Source of the DNA: Nitrospirillum amazonense
GTDB taxonomy: Bacteria > Pseudomonadota > Alphaproteobacteria > Azospirillales > Azospirillaceae
Assembly (NCBI RefSeq): GCF_007828045.1
Contig: NZ_VITN01000001.1
Coordinates: 248,001 to 312,000 of the forward strand
DNA: 64,000 bases
Direction: 5' to 3'
The position numbers and the translations under genes were made by a program. The notes beneath the pieces are model-generated. The model saw nothing but the letters and a program-made list of their open reading frames with translations. It did no database searches and had not been told where the DNA came from. The stretch's first letter is position 1; each line of letters opens with the position of its first letter. Below are positions 18,708-27,011 of this stretch, piece by piece.

Positions 18708-20213
18708 TCAGGCCATGTTCAACATGATGGTCTTCTTGTGGGTGAAGTGTTCCAGCATGGCCTCCAACGTCGCTTCCTTGCCCAGGCCGGAGGACTTCAC
18801 CCCGCCGTAGGACAGGTTGGGCTGCACCACCAGGTTCTGGTTCACCTGCACCAGGCCGGCCTGCAGGCGCTGGGTGGCGTCCAGCGCCGTCTTCAGGTCA
18901 CGGGTCCAGATGGTCGCGGCCAGGCCGAATTCGCTGTCGTTGGCCTGGGCGATCACGTCCTCATAGTCCGTGAAACGGATGACGCAGGTGACCGGCCCGA
19001 AAATCTCTTCCCGCGCCAGCCGGCTGTCGTTGGTCATGCCGGTGAAGATGACGGGGCGGACGTACAGGCCCTGGGCCAGAGCGGCGTCCGTGGGCAGGGC
19101 GGAGCATTCATGCGCGGTGGCGCCGGGAGTGCGCTTGCCCTCGGCGATGTAGCCCTGGACGCGGTCGAACTGCTGCGGCGAGACGATGGTGCCGATGTCC
19201 GTCTTCTCATCCAGCGGGTCGCCCATGACCATGGCGTCCACCTTGGCCTTCAGCGCCGTGACGAAGGCGTCGTGCAGGCTGTCGTGCACGAAGATGCGGC
19301 TGGCGGCGGTGCAGCTCTGCCCCTGGCGGGTGAAGCGCATGCCGGTGATGGCGCCGGCCACCGCCTGGTTCAGGTCGGCGTCGCCCATGACGATCATGGG
19401 GCTTTTGCCGCCCAGTTCAAGGGTGACAGGGATCAGCTTGTCGGCTGCCGTGCGGCTGACGATGCGGCCGGTCTCGACGGAGCCGGTGAAGGTGACCTTG
19501 GCCACCTTGGGATGGGCCACCAGCGGCGCGCCGCATTCGGGGCCGAAGCCGGACAGGATGTTCAGCACACCGGTCGGCAACACCTGGGCCATGATCTGAC
19601 AGGCGCGCAACACGGCGAAGGGCGCCTCTTCCGCCGACTTCACCACCACGGTGTTGCCCGCCACCAGCGCCGGCGCGATCTTCAGCGCCATCAGCATCAT
19701 GGGCACGTTCCATGGGATGATGGCGCCCACCACGCCCAGGGGCTCACGCACCGTCAGAGTCAGCATCTGGGGATTGAAGGGCACCGTCTCGCCCTTCAGC
19801 TCACCACCCAAGCCGCCGAAGAAAGTGAAGGCATCGGCCAGCACGCCAGCCTCGACCCGGCTTTCGGTGCGCAGGGCCTTGCCCGTCTCCAGCGCCACCA
19901 GGCGGGCCAGTTCCTCCGTATGCGCGGTCAGCAGGCGGCCGCATTCCGCCACCAGCCGCCCGCGCTCGCGCGCCGGCAGGGCCTTCCACGGCCCGCCGGC
20001 CTCTACCGCCGCCGCCACGGCGGCATCCACGTCGGCAGCCTCGCCATAGCCGGCGCGGCCCATGACCTCACCCTTCGCGGGGTTTATGACGTCGAAGGTC
20101 TTGCCGGAGGCCGAGGCCACCAGGCGCCCGCCGATCAGGTGTTTACCCGACAGCTCGGCCGCCAGGGCATGGGGATCCAACAGCGGGGCGAGGAAGGCGG
20201 CGGTGGTGCTCAT
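18708..20213 (-). CDS. NAD(P)-dependent aldehyde dehydrogenase
   Basis: 501-residue ALDH superfamily enzyme. The key residues are all present: Asn169 in [10 protein letters not shown], Glu266 in [10 protein letters not shown] and the nucleophile Cys301 in GQSCTAASR; the Rossmann region has FTGSVETGR. In a valine cluster one expects MmsA, the CoA-acylating methylmalonate semialdehyde dehydrogenase, but this protein has the general Glu base and looks like the hydrolytic, betaine/phenylacetaldehyde-type ALDH. It probably heads the operon (40 bp before the acyl-CoA dehydrogenase) and may oxidise isobutyraldehyde or a semialdehyde. Substrate uncertain. Confidence 0.9.
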   Translation of the reverse strand: MSTTAAFLAPLLDPHALAAELSGKHLIGGRLVASASGKTFDVINPAKGEVMGRAGYGEAADVDAAVAAAVEAGGPWKALPARERGRLVAECGRLLTAHTEELARLVALETGKALRTESRVEAGVLADAFTFFGGLGGELKGETVPFNPQMLTLTVREPLGVVGAIIPWNVPMMLMALKIAPALVAGNTVVVKSAEEAPFAVLRACQIMAQVLPTGVLNILSGFGPECGAPLVAHPKVAKVTFTGSVETGRIVSRTAADKLIPVTLELGGKSPMIVMGDADLNQAVAGAITGMRFTRQGQSCTAASRIFVHDSLHDAFVTALKAKVDAMVMGDPLDEKTDIGTIVSPQQFDRVQGYIAEGKRTPGATAHECSALPTDAALAQGLYVRPVIFTGMTNDSRLAREEIFGPVTCVIRFTDYEDVIAQANDSEFGLAATIWTRDLKTALDATQRLQAGLVQVNQNLVVQPNLSYGGVKSSGLGKEATLEAMLEHFTHKKTIMLNMA

Positions 20214-20416
20214 GGGGGTTCACTCCTGTTTATTCTGTATCGCGGTTCCGGCTGGGCCCCGGGAGGCGCGCTTTGCTGGGGACATGGCATGGCCCCGCGC
20301 AGATCGCCATTATCCGGGCGGAGAGCCTGGCGACATAGGTGGCAAGTACGCGAAACGGCTGTGCAAGAATGCGCAGATGTGATGCCCCGGCCCTGGGGAA
20401 AAGACGCACACGGGCC

Positions 20417-20935
20417 TCAGTCTATCACCAGGCTGGCGCCCCCGACGCTGGGGTCGGAGCCGGGCTTGGGTGGCCGTCGGGAGATCAAGGTCACGGTATC
20501 GGCCAGCGGTGATTCCCCCGCCGCGGTCGCCAGCGCGGGCAGGCGGCTGGTGATGTCCAGCACCACGTCACGGTGGCCGCCGTCATCCTCCGCCGGCTGG
20601 CTGGCCATATAGGTGTAAAGGCCCAGGCGGCGGGGCTCATCCGCCGCATCCACCGGCGCGGCTTCCAGCGTGCCGGCGAAGACCATCACCGGCGTGCCCG
20701 TCGGCGCACGCCGGCGCACGTCATGGATGACCAGTTGCACCCGATGGCCCTGCGCCACAGCCGCCACGGCATCGACCCAGCGCGCCGGGCCGCTCAAGGG
20801 CAACGACCGGGGTGCCGCATCCAGGACCCAAGTCTGGCCCACCGTCCGGTGCTCCTCGCCTTTTTCCACCGCCCAGGTGCCGAGGACCACGGCGACACCC
20901 AGCATTATCAATCCCGCGACCGGCACCCGCGTCAT
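20417..20935 (-). CDS. small membrane-anchored protein of unknown function
   Basis: 172 residues from the ATG at 20935, chosen because AAGGA lies just upstream; an ATG at 20983 would add 16 residues unlike a signal. One hydrophobic segment near the N-terminus (VPVAGLIMLGVAVVLGTWAV) suggests an inner-membrane anchor with a periplasmic domain of about 145 residues. The domain has a VFAGTLEAAP...RLGLYTYMA segment that faintly recalls the C-terminal domain of tyrosinase/polyphenol oxidases, a weak resemblance only. No partner enzyme is adjacent: the gene stands alone, 203 bp downstream of the start of the aldehyde dehydrogenase gene. Confidence 0.6.
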   Translation of the reverse strand: MTRVPVAGLIMLGVAVVLGTWAVEKGEEHRTVGQTWVLDAAPRSLPLSGPARWVDAVAAVAQGHRVQLVIHDVRRRAPTGTPVMVFAGTLEAAPVDAADEPRRLGLYTYMASQPAEDDGGHRDVVLDITSRLPALATAAGESPLADTVTLISRRPPKPGSDPSVGGASLVID

Positions 20936-21096
20936 GACCCGTTCCTTGATGCTACCCATCCTTAAACGTCCGGTTGGTCCCATGAATACGCCTATTTGGC
21001 GGGAAACCAGCGTCTTTGCTGAACATGGCCGATCAGCGGGGCCGGGCGCGCTACGGGAGTAGCGGCGGGGACGCGGTCATGTAACGCCATTAAAAT

Positions 21097-21112
21097 TTGT
21101 TACCGCTAACAA
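21097..21112. promoter_or_regulatory. LacI-type operator-like palindrome
   Basis: TTGTTACCGCTAACAA: outer hexamers TTGTTA/TAACAA are perfect inverted copies around a central CG. This matches the general form of LacI-family operators, including gluconate-type sites. It ends 7 bp before the -35 element at 21120. Confidence 0.55.
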
Positions 21113-21119
21113 AAGTCGC

Positions 21120-21148
21120 TTGACGACGCGAATGGATATAAATATTAT
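21120..21148 (+). promoter_or_regulatory. near-consensus sigma70-type promoter
   Basis: TTGACG (21120-21125), 17-bp spacer, TATTAT (21143-21148). Each hexamer departs from consensus at one position. Transcription would start near 21155, well upstream of the next gene. Confidence 0.65.
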
Positions 21149-21154
21149 TTATCC

Positions 21155-21437
21155 CAAGCGAACGGTCCTAGGGGGCCGATCGACCAAGATGGGGACGAAA
21201 CACCCGAAGACGCGGCATCGCCCCCTTGGGCGTGCGGCGGGTTGGCCCGACGGCCACCGCTTCCCGTTCCCCCATCTCCGAGTTTCGCCGGCCCCGTCGG
21301 CACATCGCATCTGGCAAGTCCTGCAGAGGCCCGCTCATGGTCCGGCAGGGGTTACCCGATGGCCCTGTGAGAACCCTCCCGTTCCCAGGGTCTTATCTCC
21401 CCAAGCCGGGGCGCGCGTCGCCCCGGCTTCTTTTTTG
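21155..21437 (+). ncRNA. candidate structured noncoding RNA or long 5' leader
   Basis: The stretch between the promoter and the intrinsic terminator would give a transcript of about 280 nt. It is GC-rich with several pairing options: GATGGGGACG near 21187 with the complementary CGTTCCCCCATC near 21270, a CGCCCCCTTGGGCG hairpin inside that stem, and the terminator stem. It shows no T-arm of tmRNA, no RNase P core and no SRP signature. It could be a standalone small RNA, or an attenuated leader of the hydrolase gene 96 bp after the terminator. The 5' end is inferred from the promoter. Confidence 0.45.
21403..21437 (+). terminator. intrinsic terminator
   Basis: Perfect 10-bp stem AAGCCGGGGC (21403-21412) / GCCCCGGCTT (21420-21429), 7-nt loop, then CTTTTTTG. 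A textbook Rho-independent terminator on the plus strand. Confidence 0.85.
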
Positions 21438-21532
21438 TCCCAAACTCCGGACCGGCGCGAAGTTCCTGATTCCCTGAGCGAATGTCATGCGCCAGGATGC
21501 GGGCAAGGAAAACCTGGGGGACTTCGACAATC

Positions 21533-22471
21533 ATGCGTAGGCATCCGCTTGCCACCGCCGCCCTGGCCGTGGCCTTTTGCACGCTGTCCGTTGCGGCGGG
21601 GACCGCGAGCGCCAAGACCCCAGCCGGCGACATCAACCTGGCGGCCCAGACCATCCCGGCCGCCATCGGCACCGATCCCGCCCCCGATTCCCAGCATCCC
21701 GCCCGCATGGCGGTGCTGCACATCCCCACCGGCGGCCGCACGGGCCATCCGGTGGAGATCAACGGCGTCGCCTACCTGGCGGCCGGCGCCGGGGCCCACC
21801 CCACCCTGCTGTTGCTGCATGGCCTGCCCGGCAACGAGAAGAACCTGGATCTGGCCCAGGCGGTGCGCCGCGCCGGCTGGAACGTGGTGACCATGAACTA
21901 CCGCGGATCCTGGGGCAGCCCTGGCAGCTTCCGCTTCGCCAACAACCCGGAGGATGCGGCGGCGGCCCTGGCCTATCTGCGCGATCCGGCCCACGCCCAG
22001 GACCTGGGCATCGACACCGGGCGCCTGGTCATCGCCGGGCACAGTATGGGGGCCTGGGCGGCGGCCCATGCCGCAGCCAAGGACGGCAAGGTGGCCGGCC
22101 TGATCCTGATTTCCATGGGCGACATCGGCGTCGTCGCCCACCTGCCTCATGACAAGCTGGTGGCGCTGGCCGCCGACAACCGGGAATCGCTGGCGGGCGT
22201 CACGCCGGAAAGCATGGCCAAGGAAATGGAAAGCCATGCCGATGCCTTCGCCACCGCCCCGCTGACCGCCCGCCTCACCGGCACGCCCCTGCTGGCCCTG
22301 ACGTCGGACGACGGGCTGGCCAGCCACACCGACGCCCTGGTGGCCGGCATCCGCGCCCACGGCGGCACCCGGATCAGCACCGCCCACGCCGCGACCGACC
22401 ATGGCTGGTCCGACCACCGCATCGCGCTGGAGGCGGCGGTGATCAACTGGTTGCAGACGCTGGGGAACTAG
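21533..22471 (+). CDS. secreted alpha/beta hydrolase
   Basis: 312 residues from the ATG at 21533, chosen because it opens with a clear Sec signal peptide (MRRHPLATAALAVAFC...AGTASA, cleavage near residue 27); an ATG at 21482 would bury it. The mature part has the alpha/beta-hydrolase oxyanion motif LLLHGLPGNEKNLD and the nucleophile elbow GHSMGAW (Ser), with a late histidine in ATDHGWSDH as the likely triad member. Probably a periplasmic esterase or peptidase-like hydrolase of the DUF/dienelactone-hydrolase type; substrate unknown. It stands alone between the candidate RNA locus and convergent hldD. Confidence 0.82.
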   Translation: MRRHPLATAALAVAFCTLSVAAGTASAKTPAGDINLAAQTIPAAIGTDPAPDSQHPARMAVLHIPTGGRTGHPVEINGVAYLAAGAGAHPTLLLLHGLPGNEKNLDLAQAVRRAGWNVVTMNYRGSWGSPGSFRFANNPEDAAAALAYLRDPAHAQDLGIDTGRLVIAGHSMGAWAAAHAAAKDGKVAGLILISMGDIGVVAHLPHDKLVALAADNRESLAGVTPESMAKEMESHADAFATAPLTARLTGTPLLALTSDDGLASHTDALVAGIRAHGGTRISTAHAATDHGWSDHRIALEAAVINWLQTLGN

Positions 22472-22498
22472 GAAACCAGGGGCCGGGCGCCGGAATCC

Positions 22499-23485
22499 TC
22501 ACACATAAGGATCCGCCGTCCCCATGTGGTCCTGGACGTAGCGGCGAATGCCTTCCCCCAGTTCGGTGAAGGGGCGGTCGTAGCCGGCGGCGCGCAGGCG
22601 CCCCATGTCCGCCTGGGTGTAATACTGGTACTTGCCCTTCAGGGTGTCGGGCATGGGGATGTAGTCGATGCGCGGCGGCAGGCCTGCGGCGGCGAACAGG
22701 GCATGCGCCAAGTCGTTCCAGCTGCGCGCCTTGCCGGTGCCCAGGTTGAACAGGCCGCTGACGCCCGGGTTGTCATAGAGCCACAGCATGACGTCGACGG
22801 TATCGCCCACCCAGACAAAGTCGCGCAGCTGGCCGCCGTCGGCATAGTCCGGCCGGTCGGACGCGAACAGCCGCGCCGGCTCCCCGCCCATGATCTGGGG
22901 ATAGAGCTTGGCGGGGACGGAGCGCATGCCGCCCTTGTGGTACTCGTTGGGGCCATAGACGTTGAAGAACTTCAGGCCCACATGCTGCGGCGGCGTGGGG
23001 GCCCGCTGGTCGATCGCGGCGCGCACGCGGCGATCCAGCAAGTGCTTGGACCAGCCATAGGGGTTCAGCGGGCGCAGCCGCGCCAGCGCCCCGGCCGAGG
23101 AATCGTCGTCAAAGCCCTGGGCGCCGTCGCCATAGGTGGCGGCGGACGAGGCGTAGATCAGGCGCACGCCCGTGGCGGCGCACCACGACCACAGGTCCAG
23201 CGTCAGGCGGAAGTTGTTCTCCACCACCCGGTCGGCGTCGGTCTCCGTGGTGGCCGAGATGGCGCCCATGTGAAAGATGACCTTCACCGCGTCGCCATGG
23301 CGGTCCAGGAATTCCGGCAGCTGTTCCGGCGTCACCAGGTCATGCAGGTTGCGTTTGGCGATGTTGCGCCACTTGTCCCCCTGGCGCAGCCGATCGACCA
23401 CGACGATGGGGCCCAGGCCCCGCTGCTCCAGGCCGGCCACCAGATTGGACCCGATGAAGCCGGCGCCGCCGGTCACGATGATCAT
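22499..23485 (-). CDS. hldD: ADP-L-glycero-D-manno-heptose 6-epimerase
   Basis: Last step of ADP-heptose synthesis for the LPS inner core. 328 residues from the ATG at 23485, which places the cofactor motif IIVTGGAGFIGSNL at the N-terminus as in the family; a longer frame to 23581 adds an unlikely 32-residue leader. Further signatures are the SSAATYGDG strand and catalytic Y-x3-K in NPYGWSKHLLD, and YGPNEYHKGGMRS. It lies downstream of hldE on the same strand, separated by 117 bp that include a terminator-like hairpin, so the two genes are probably one operon with attenuation. Confidence 0.93.
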   Translation of the reverse strand: MIIVTGGAGFIGSNLVAGLEQRGLGPIVVVDRLRQGDKWRNIAKRNLHDLVTPEQLPEFLDRHGDAVKVIFHMGAISATTETDADRVVENNFRLTLDLWSWCAATGVRLIYASSAATYGDGAQGFDDDSSAGALARLRPLNPYGWSKHLLDRRVRAAIDQRAPTPPQHVGLKFFNVYGPNEYHKGGMRSVPAKLYPQIMGGEPARLFASDRPDYADGGQLRDFVWVGDTVDVMLWLYDNPGVSGLFNLGTGKARSWNDLAHALFAAAGLPPRIDYIPMPDTLKGKYQYYTQADMGRLRAAGYDRPFTELGEGIRRYVQDHMGTADPYV

Positions 23486-23502
23486 AAGCTGCTGCTTCTC
23501 GT

Positions 23503-23541
23503 GAAAATCCCATGCCCGCCCCTGATGGGAGCGGGCATGGG
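23503..23541 (-). terminator. terminator-like hairpin between hldE and hldD
   Basis: Perfect 11-bp stem CCCATGCCCGC (23509-23519) / GCGGGCATGGG (23531-23541) with an 11-nt loop, followed on the minus strand by ATTTTC. It lies between two same-strand pathway genes, so partial termination is likelier than full. Confidence 0.6.
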
Positions 23542-23602
23542 CCTTGATAGGGGACGGCGCCGCCCAGGACAAGCGTCCCACCGACAGGTCAGGGGGGCGG
23601 CG

Positions 23603-25072
23603 TCAACCGGTCACGCGGATGCGCTTGGCGATGCCGGTGGTGCTTTGGTTGGGCACCAGCTCCACCAGGGCCACCCGGCCGCCGTGGGCCTGGACCACAT
23701 CGGCGCCCACCACCTGGTCGATGGTGTAGTCGGCGCCCTTGATCAGCACATCGGGCATCACCTCGGTGATCAGCGCCAGGGGCGTGTCGTCCTCGAACAG
23801 GGCGACGGCGTCGACCGAGCCGAAAGCCGCCAGCACGATGGCGCGCGACCGCTCATCCTGGATGGGCCGCTCCGGCCCCTTCAGGCGGCGCACCGACGCG
23901 TCGGAGTTGAGGCCGACGATCAGGCGGTCGCAGGTGGCGCGCGCGGCAGCCAGCAGCTGGACGTGGCCGGGATGGATCAGGTCGAAGCAGCCGTTGGTGA
24001 ACCCCACCTTCAGGCCCCGGCGGCGCCAGCGGGCGATCTGCTCGCGCAGTTCCGCCCCGCCCAGCACCTTGGACAGGTTCTGGCGGTCGTCCTGTTCGGC
24101 CAGGGCGTGCAGCAGTTCCGCCGGGCTGACCACGGCCGTGCCCACCTTGGCCACCACCAGGCCGGCGGCGACGTTGGCCAGCTCCACCGCCTCGGCGATG
24201 TCGGCCCCCGTCGCCAGGGCGGTGGCGATGACCGACACCACGGTATCGCCGGCGCCGGAAACGTCGAAGACCTCCTTGGCCTCCGCCTGGACATTCAGGG
24301 AGGTGCCGTCGCCCCGGACCAAGGTCATGCCCTCCTCACTGCGGGTGACCAGCATGCCTTCGATGCCATGGTCGCGCATCAGGGTGCCGGCGGCGGCCAC
24401 GATCTCTTCCGTCGTGCGCGGGCTGTGGCCCACGGCCATGGCCAGCTCCGCCCGGTTGGGCGTGACCAGCGTGGCGCCGCGATAGATGGAATAATCGGCG
24501 CTCTTGGGGTCGATGATCACCGGCTTGCCGGCCTCGCGCGCCAGGGCGATCAATTCCTTCAGCACCGGCGGCGTGAACACCCCCTTGCCGTAGTCGGACA
24601 GGATGACGACATCGACACCAGAGAGATGCGCGGCCATGGCCGTCACCAGGCCGCGATGCGTATCCTCTGCCACCGCCTCCTCACTGTCCCAGTCGGAGCG
24701 CAGCAGGTGGTGGCCGTCGGCCACAAAACGCGTCTTTTCCGAGGTGCGTCGCCGACCGTCCACCTGCAGGATGGAGGTGACTTGGGCGTCGGCCGCGACC
24801 AGCTGGGCCACGCGCACGCCAGCGGCATCGCCGCCGAGGACGCCGCCGAACACCACGTGGCCGCCCAGCGCCGTGATGTTGCGCACCACGTTGCCGGCAC
24901 CGCCCAGCATGACATCCTCATGCGCATTGCGCAGCACGGGCACCGGCGCCTCGGGCGAGATGCGCCCGACCTTGCCGCGCACGAAGCGGTCCAGCATCAC
25001 GTCGCCGATGACCATGACCCGGCCCCCCGCCAGGCCTTCCACCGTGGAACTCAAACCGACGAACCGGCTCAT
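23603..25072 (-). CDS. hldE: bifunctional heptose 7-phosphate kinase / heptose 1-phosphate adenylyltransferase
   Basis: Makes ADP-D-glycero-beta-D-manno-heptose for LPS. 489 residues from the ATG at 25072, preceded by GGGGA at 6 bp; an in-frame TTG 18 bp further up is a weaker choice. Residues 1 to about 320 are a ribokinase/PfkB-type kinase with the catalytic DVSGAGDT (Asp about 276). Residues about 355-489 are a cytidylyltransferase-like domain with TNGCFDLIHPGH (HPGH at about 367-370). Both activities look intact. It is the upstream partner of hldD. Confidence 0.95.
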   Translation of the reverse strand: MSRFVGLSSTVEGLAGGRVMVIGDVMLDRFVRGKVGRISPEAPVPVLRNAHEDVMLGGAGNVVRNITALGGHVVFGGVLGGDAAGVRVAQLVAADAQVTSILQVDGRRRTSEKTRFVADGHHLLRSDWDSEEAVAEDTHRGLVTAMAAHLSGVDVVILSDYGKGVFTPPVLKELIALAREAGKPVIIDPKSADYSIYRGATLVTPNRAELAMAVGHSPRTTEEIVAAAGTLMRDHGIEGMLVTRSEEGMTLVRGDGTSLNVQAEAKEVFDVSGAGDTVVSVIATALATGADIAEAVELANVAAGLVVAKVGTAVVSPAELLHALAEQDDRQNLSKVLGGAELREQIARWRRRGLKVGFTNGCFDLIHPGHVQLLAAARATCDRLIVGLNSDASVRRLKGPERPIQDERSRAIVLAAFGSVDAVALFEDDTPLALITEVMPDVLIKGADYTIDQVVGADVVQAHGGRVALVELVPNQSTTGIAKRIRVTG

Positions 25073-25089
25073 GGCTTCCCCATCCCCCA

Positions 25090-25123
25090 ATCAAACAACA
25101 GGCCCCAGATCAAACAACAGGCC
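25090..25123. repeat. 15-bp direct repeat upstream of hldE
   Basis: ATCAAACAACAGGCC occurs at 25090-25104 and again at 25109-25123 (19-bp period), immediately upstream of the hldE ribosome-binding region. It could be a regulator site or a small duplication in the leader. Confidence 0.6.
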
Positions 25124-25179
25124 ATGATCCGCGCAGCTTAGCACACCGCCCGTGGCGGAGGGCAACCGGCCGCGCCCCC

Positions 25180-26091
25180 TCACCCGCGGCGGGTCAGGCC
25201 CACACCGCCCAGGGCCAAGGCGAAGCCGGCCAGCTGCAGCGGTGTCAGTGTTTCATGGAACAGGAAGAAGGCCTCCAACGCCGCCAGCGGCGGGACCAGC
25301 AATAGCAGCGCCGTGGCGCGCGTGGCCTCGCCATGGCGCACCATCCACACCAGCAGGGAGATGCCGATGACCGAAGGGCCCAGGACAGCCCAGGCCAGCG
25401 CCGTCCACAACACCGGGTGCGGATCCCAATGCGGCGTGCCCACGGCCAAGAACAGCAGGCAGACCACGCAGAGCGCGCCCAAGTTCTGCAGCGCGCCGGC
25501 CGGGCGCAGGTCGTCACCGGCCACGGAGGATTTCTGCAGCAGGGTGCCAATGGTGATGGACAGGACGCTGAGCACGGCCAGGGCGGCACCCAGGGGCGGC
25601 AGGCCACCCGACCCCGCCCCAGCCGTCGCGTGCAGGACCAGCCTGGGCGCCAGCACGCAGGCGACCCCAGCGAAACCGATGCCCAGGCCCGCCCAGGCGC
25701 GTGGGCTGAGCCGCTGGCGGAACACCAGGGTGGTGATCAGCACGGTGAACAGGGGCTGCAAGGCGCCCATCAGGGCCATGATGCCGGCCGCCAGCCCCTG
25801 GGCGATGGCCCAGTAGGAAAAGCCGATATAGACGCCCTGCATCAAGGCGCCGGCCACCAGATGCAGGCCGGCCGCCCGGCCGTGGGGCCAGGAAACGCCC
25901 GCCGCCAGCGTGGCGCCAGCGAAGAGGACAGCCGTCAGGCCGAAGCGCGCCACCAGGAACAGCTGCACATCGGCATAGGGCAACACAGCCCGCCCCACCA
26001 GGAAGCCGGTGGACCAGATCAGGATGAACAGCCAGGGGGCGGCCCATCCCAGCAGGCGGGCCCGAAGGGCGATGGATGCACCACCCCTCAC
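25180..26091 (-). CDS. EamA/DMT-family transporter
   Basis: 303 residues with about ten hydrophobic helices and two EamA repeats, typical of RhaT/YdcZ-like drug/metabolite exporters of the inner membrane. The start is GTG overlapping the stop of the upstream homocysteine methyltransferase (GTGA), so the two are translated from one transcript. Pairing with MmuM suggests export or uptake of a methionine-related or methylated compound, but the substrate is not readable from the sequence. Confidence 0.88.
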   Translation of the reverse strand: MRGGASIALRARLLGWAAPWLFILIWSTGFLVGRAVLPYADVQLFLVARFGLTAVLFAGATLAAGVSWPHGRAAGLHLVAGALMQGVYIGFSYWAIAQGLAAGIMALMGALQPLFTVLITTLVFRQRLSPRAWAGLGIGFAGVACVLAPRLVLHATAGAGSGGLPPLGAALAVLSVLSITIGTLLQKSSVAGDDLRPAGALQNLGALCVVCLLFLAVGTPHWDPHPVLWTALAWAVLGPSVIGISLLVWMVRHGEATRATALLLLVPPLAALEAFFLFHETLTPLQLAGFALALGGVGLTRRG

Positions 26092-26981
26092 GGCAGGGCG
26101 GCCGCCAGGGCCCGGATATGGTCGGGTCCAATGCCGCAGCAGCCCCCGACGATGGCGGCGCCGGCATCCACCCAGCGCCGCGCCCAGTCCAGATAGGTGG
26201 CGGGTGTGAGGTCGGCACGCAGCTCATCCAGGCCGTCGTTGGCGGTGGCATCCTTGGGCTGCGGGGGGAAGGCGTTGGCGTACACCCCCAGGGGCAGCGG
26301 CGTGCCGGCGGCGGCGGTCCGCGCCGCGGCCAGGGCCGGCCCCATGACCTCGGGCTGGCTGCAATTGAACAGCAGGGCGGCGGCCCCCAGGGCCAGCGCC
26401 GCCTCGATGGCCTGGGCCACCGTCTCACCTCCGCGCAGGCGGGGATGGGTGGCCGCGTCGGCCGCCTCATCCTCCAGCGTGAACGACAGCCACAGCGGCT
26501 TGGGGTCGGCTCCCAAAGCCGCGCGCACGGCCCGCACCTCCGCCACCGCGCTTTGGGTTTCCGCCAGCCAAAGATCGACATGGGGCGCCAGCCCCTGCAC
26601 CAGCGGGACCAGCAGATCCGCCGCGCGGGCGGCATCGAACAGGTCGGCGCGGTAGGAGCCGAACAGCGGCGGCAGGGATCCGGCGACGCGGGCGCCGGCC
26701 TTGGCGCCCGCCGCCTGCCGGGCCAACCGCCCGGCCAGAGAGGCCAGGGCCCCGCCTTGCGCGGCGAACCTCTCCTCCCCGATATGGAAGGGCACCAGGG
26801 CGTAGCTGTTGCTGGTGATGATGTCAGCGCCGGCATCCAGGAAGGCGTCGTGGGCCCGGCGCACATAACCGGGCGCCTCGATCAGCGCCAGGGCCGACCA
26901 TTCCGGCTGGCGGAAGGGTGCCCCCATGCGCTGCAATTCCCGTCCCATGCCACCGTCCAACAGGATCGTGCGCCGTCCCAT
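26088..26981 (-). CDS. mmuM: homocysteine S-methyltransferase
   Basis: Transfers a methyl group from S-methylmethionine or SAM to homocysteine to give methionine; zinc enzyme. 297 residues, the family length. The three zinc cysteines are visible: one in LLFNCSQPE and two in the C-terminal GGCCGIGPDHI. The N-terminus LLDGGMGRELQRMG is also typical. GGGGGAGGA precedes the ATG by 4 bp. It overlaps the downstream DMT transporter by 4 bp. Which methyl donor is used cannot be told. Confidence 0.9.
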   Translation of the reverse strand: MGRRTILLDGGMGRELQRMGAPFRQPEWSALALIEAPGYVRRAHDAFLDAGADIITSNSYALVPFHIGEERFAAQGGALASLAGRLARQAAGAKAGARVAGSLPPLFGSYRADLFDAARAADLLVPLVQGLAPHVDLWLAETQSAVAEVRAVRAALGADPKPLWLSFTLEDEAADAATHPRLRGGETVAQAIEAALALGAAALLFNCSQPEVMGPALAAARTAAAGTPLPLGVYANAFPPQPKDATANDGLDELRADLTPATYLDWARRWVDAGAAIVGGCCGIGPDHIRALAAALP

Positions 26982-27011
26982 CTTATCCTCCCCCGTTCAA
27001 CCCTGTCCCCG

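Larger units (their letters stand above)
20936..21532. other. intergenic region holding a probable RNA gene
   Basis: About 600 bp without a convincing protein gene. The right-hand part has, in order, an operator-like palindrome (21097-21112), a near-consensus promoter (21120-21148), a GC-rich structured stretch and an intrinsic terminator (21403-21436); these are listed separately. Between the terminator and the hydrolase ATG at 21533 I see no further clear signal. Open frames here lack ribosome sites and familiar sequence. Confidence 0.7.

Noticed and set aside
18708-20213. MmsA (methylmalonate semialdehyde dehydrogenase)
   Set aside because: The protein carries the general-base glutamate and the GQSC nucleophile motif of hydrolytic ALDHs, unlike the CoA-acylating MmsA type.
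21155-21437. tmRNA, RNase P RNA, SRP RNA or TPP/cobalamin riboswitch identity for the RNA locus
   Set aside because: None of the conserved cores of these RNAs (T-arm, P-RNA core, SRP tetraloop domain, TPP box) could be found in the sequence.
22526-25141. 871-codon open frame on the plus strand
   Set aside because: Runs antisense through both hldD and hldE and has no recognisable domain.
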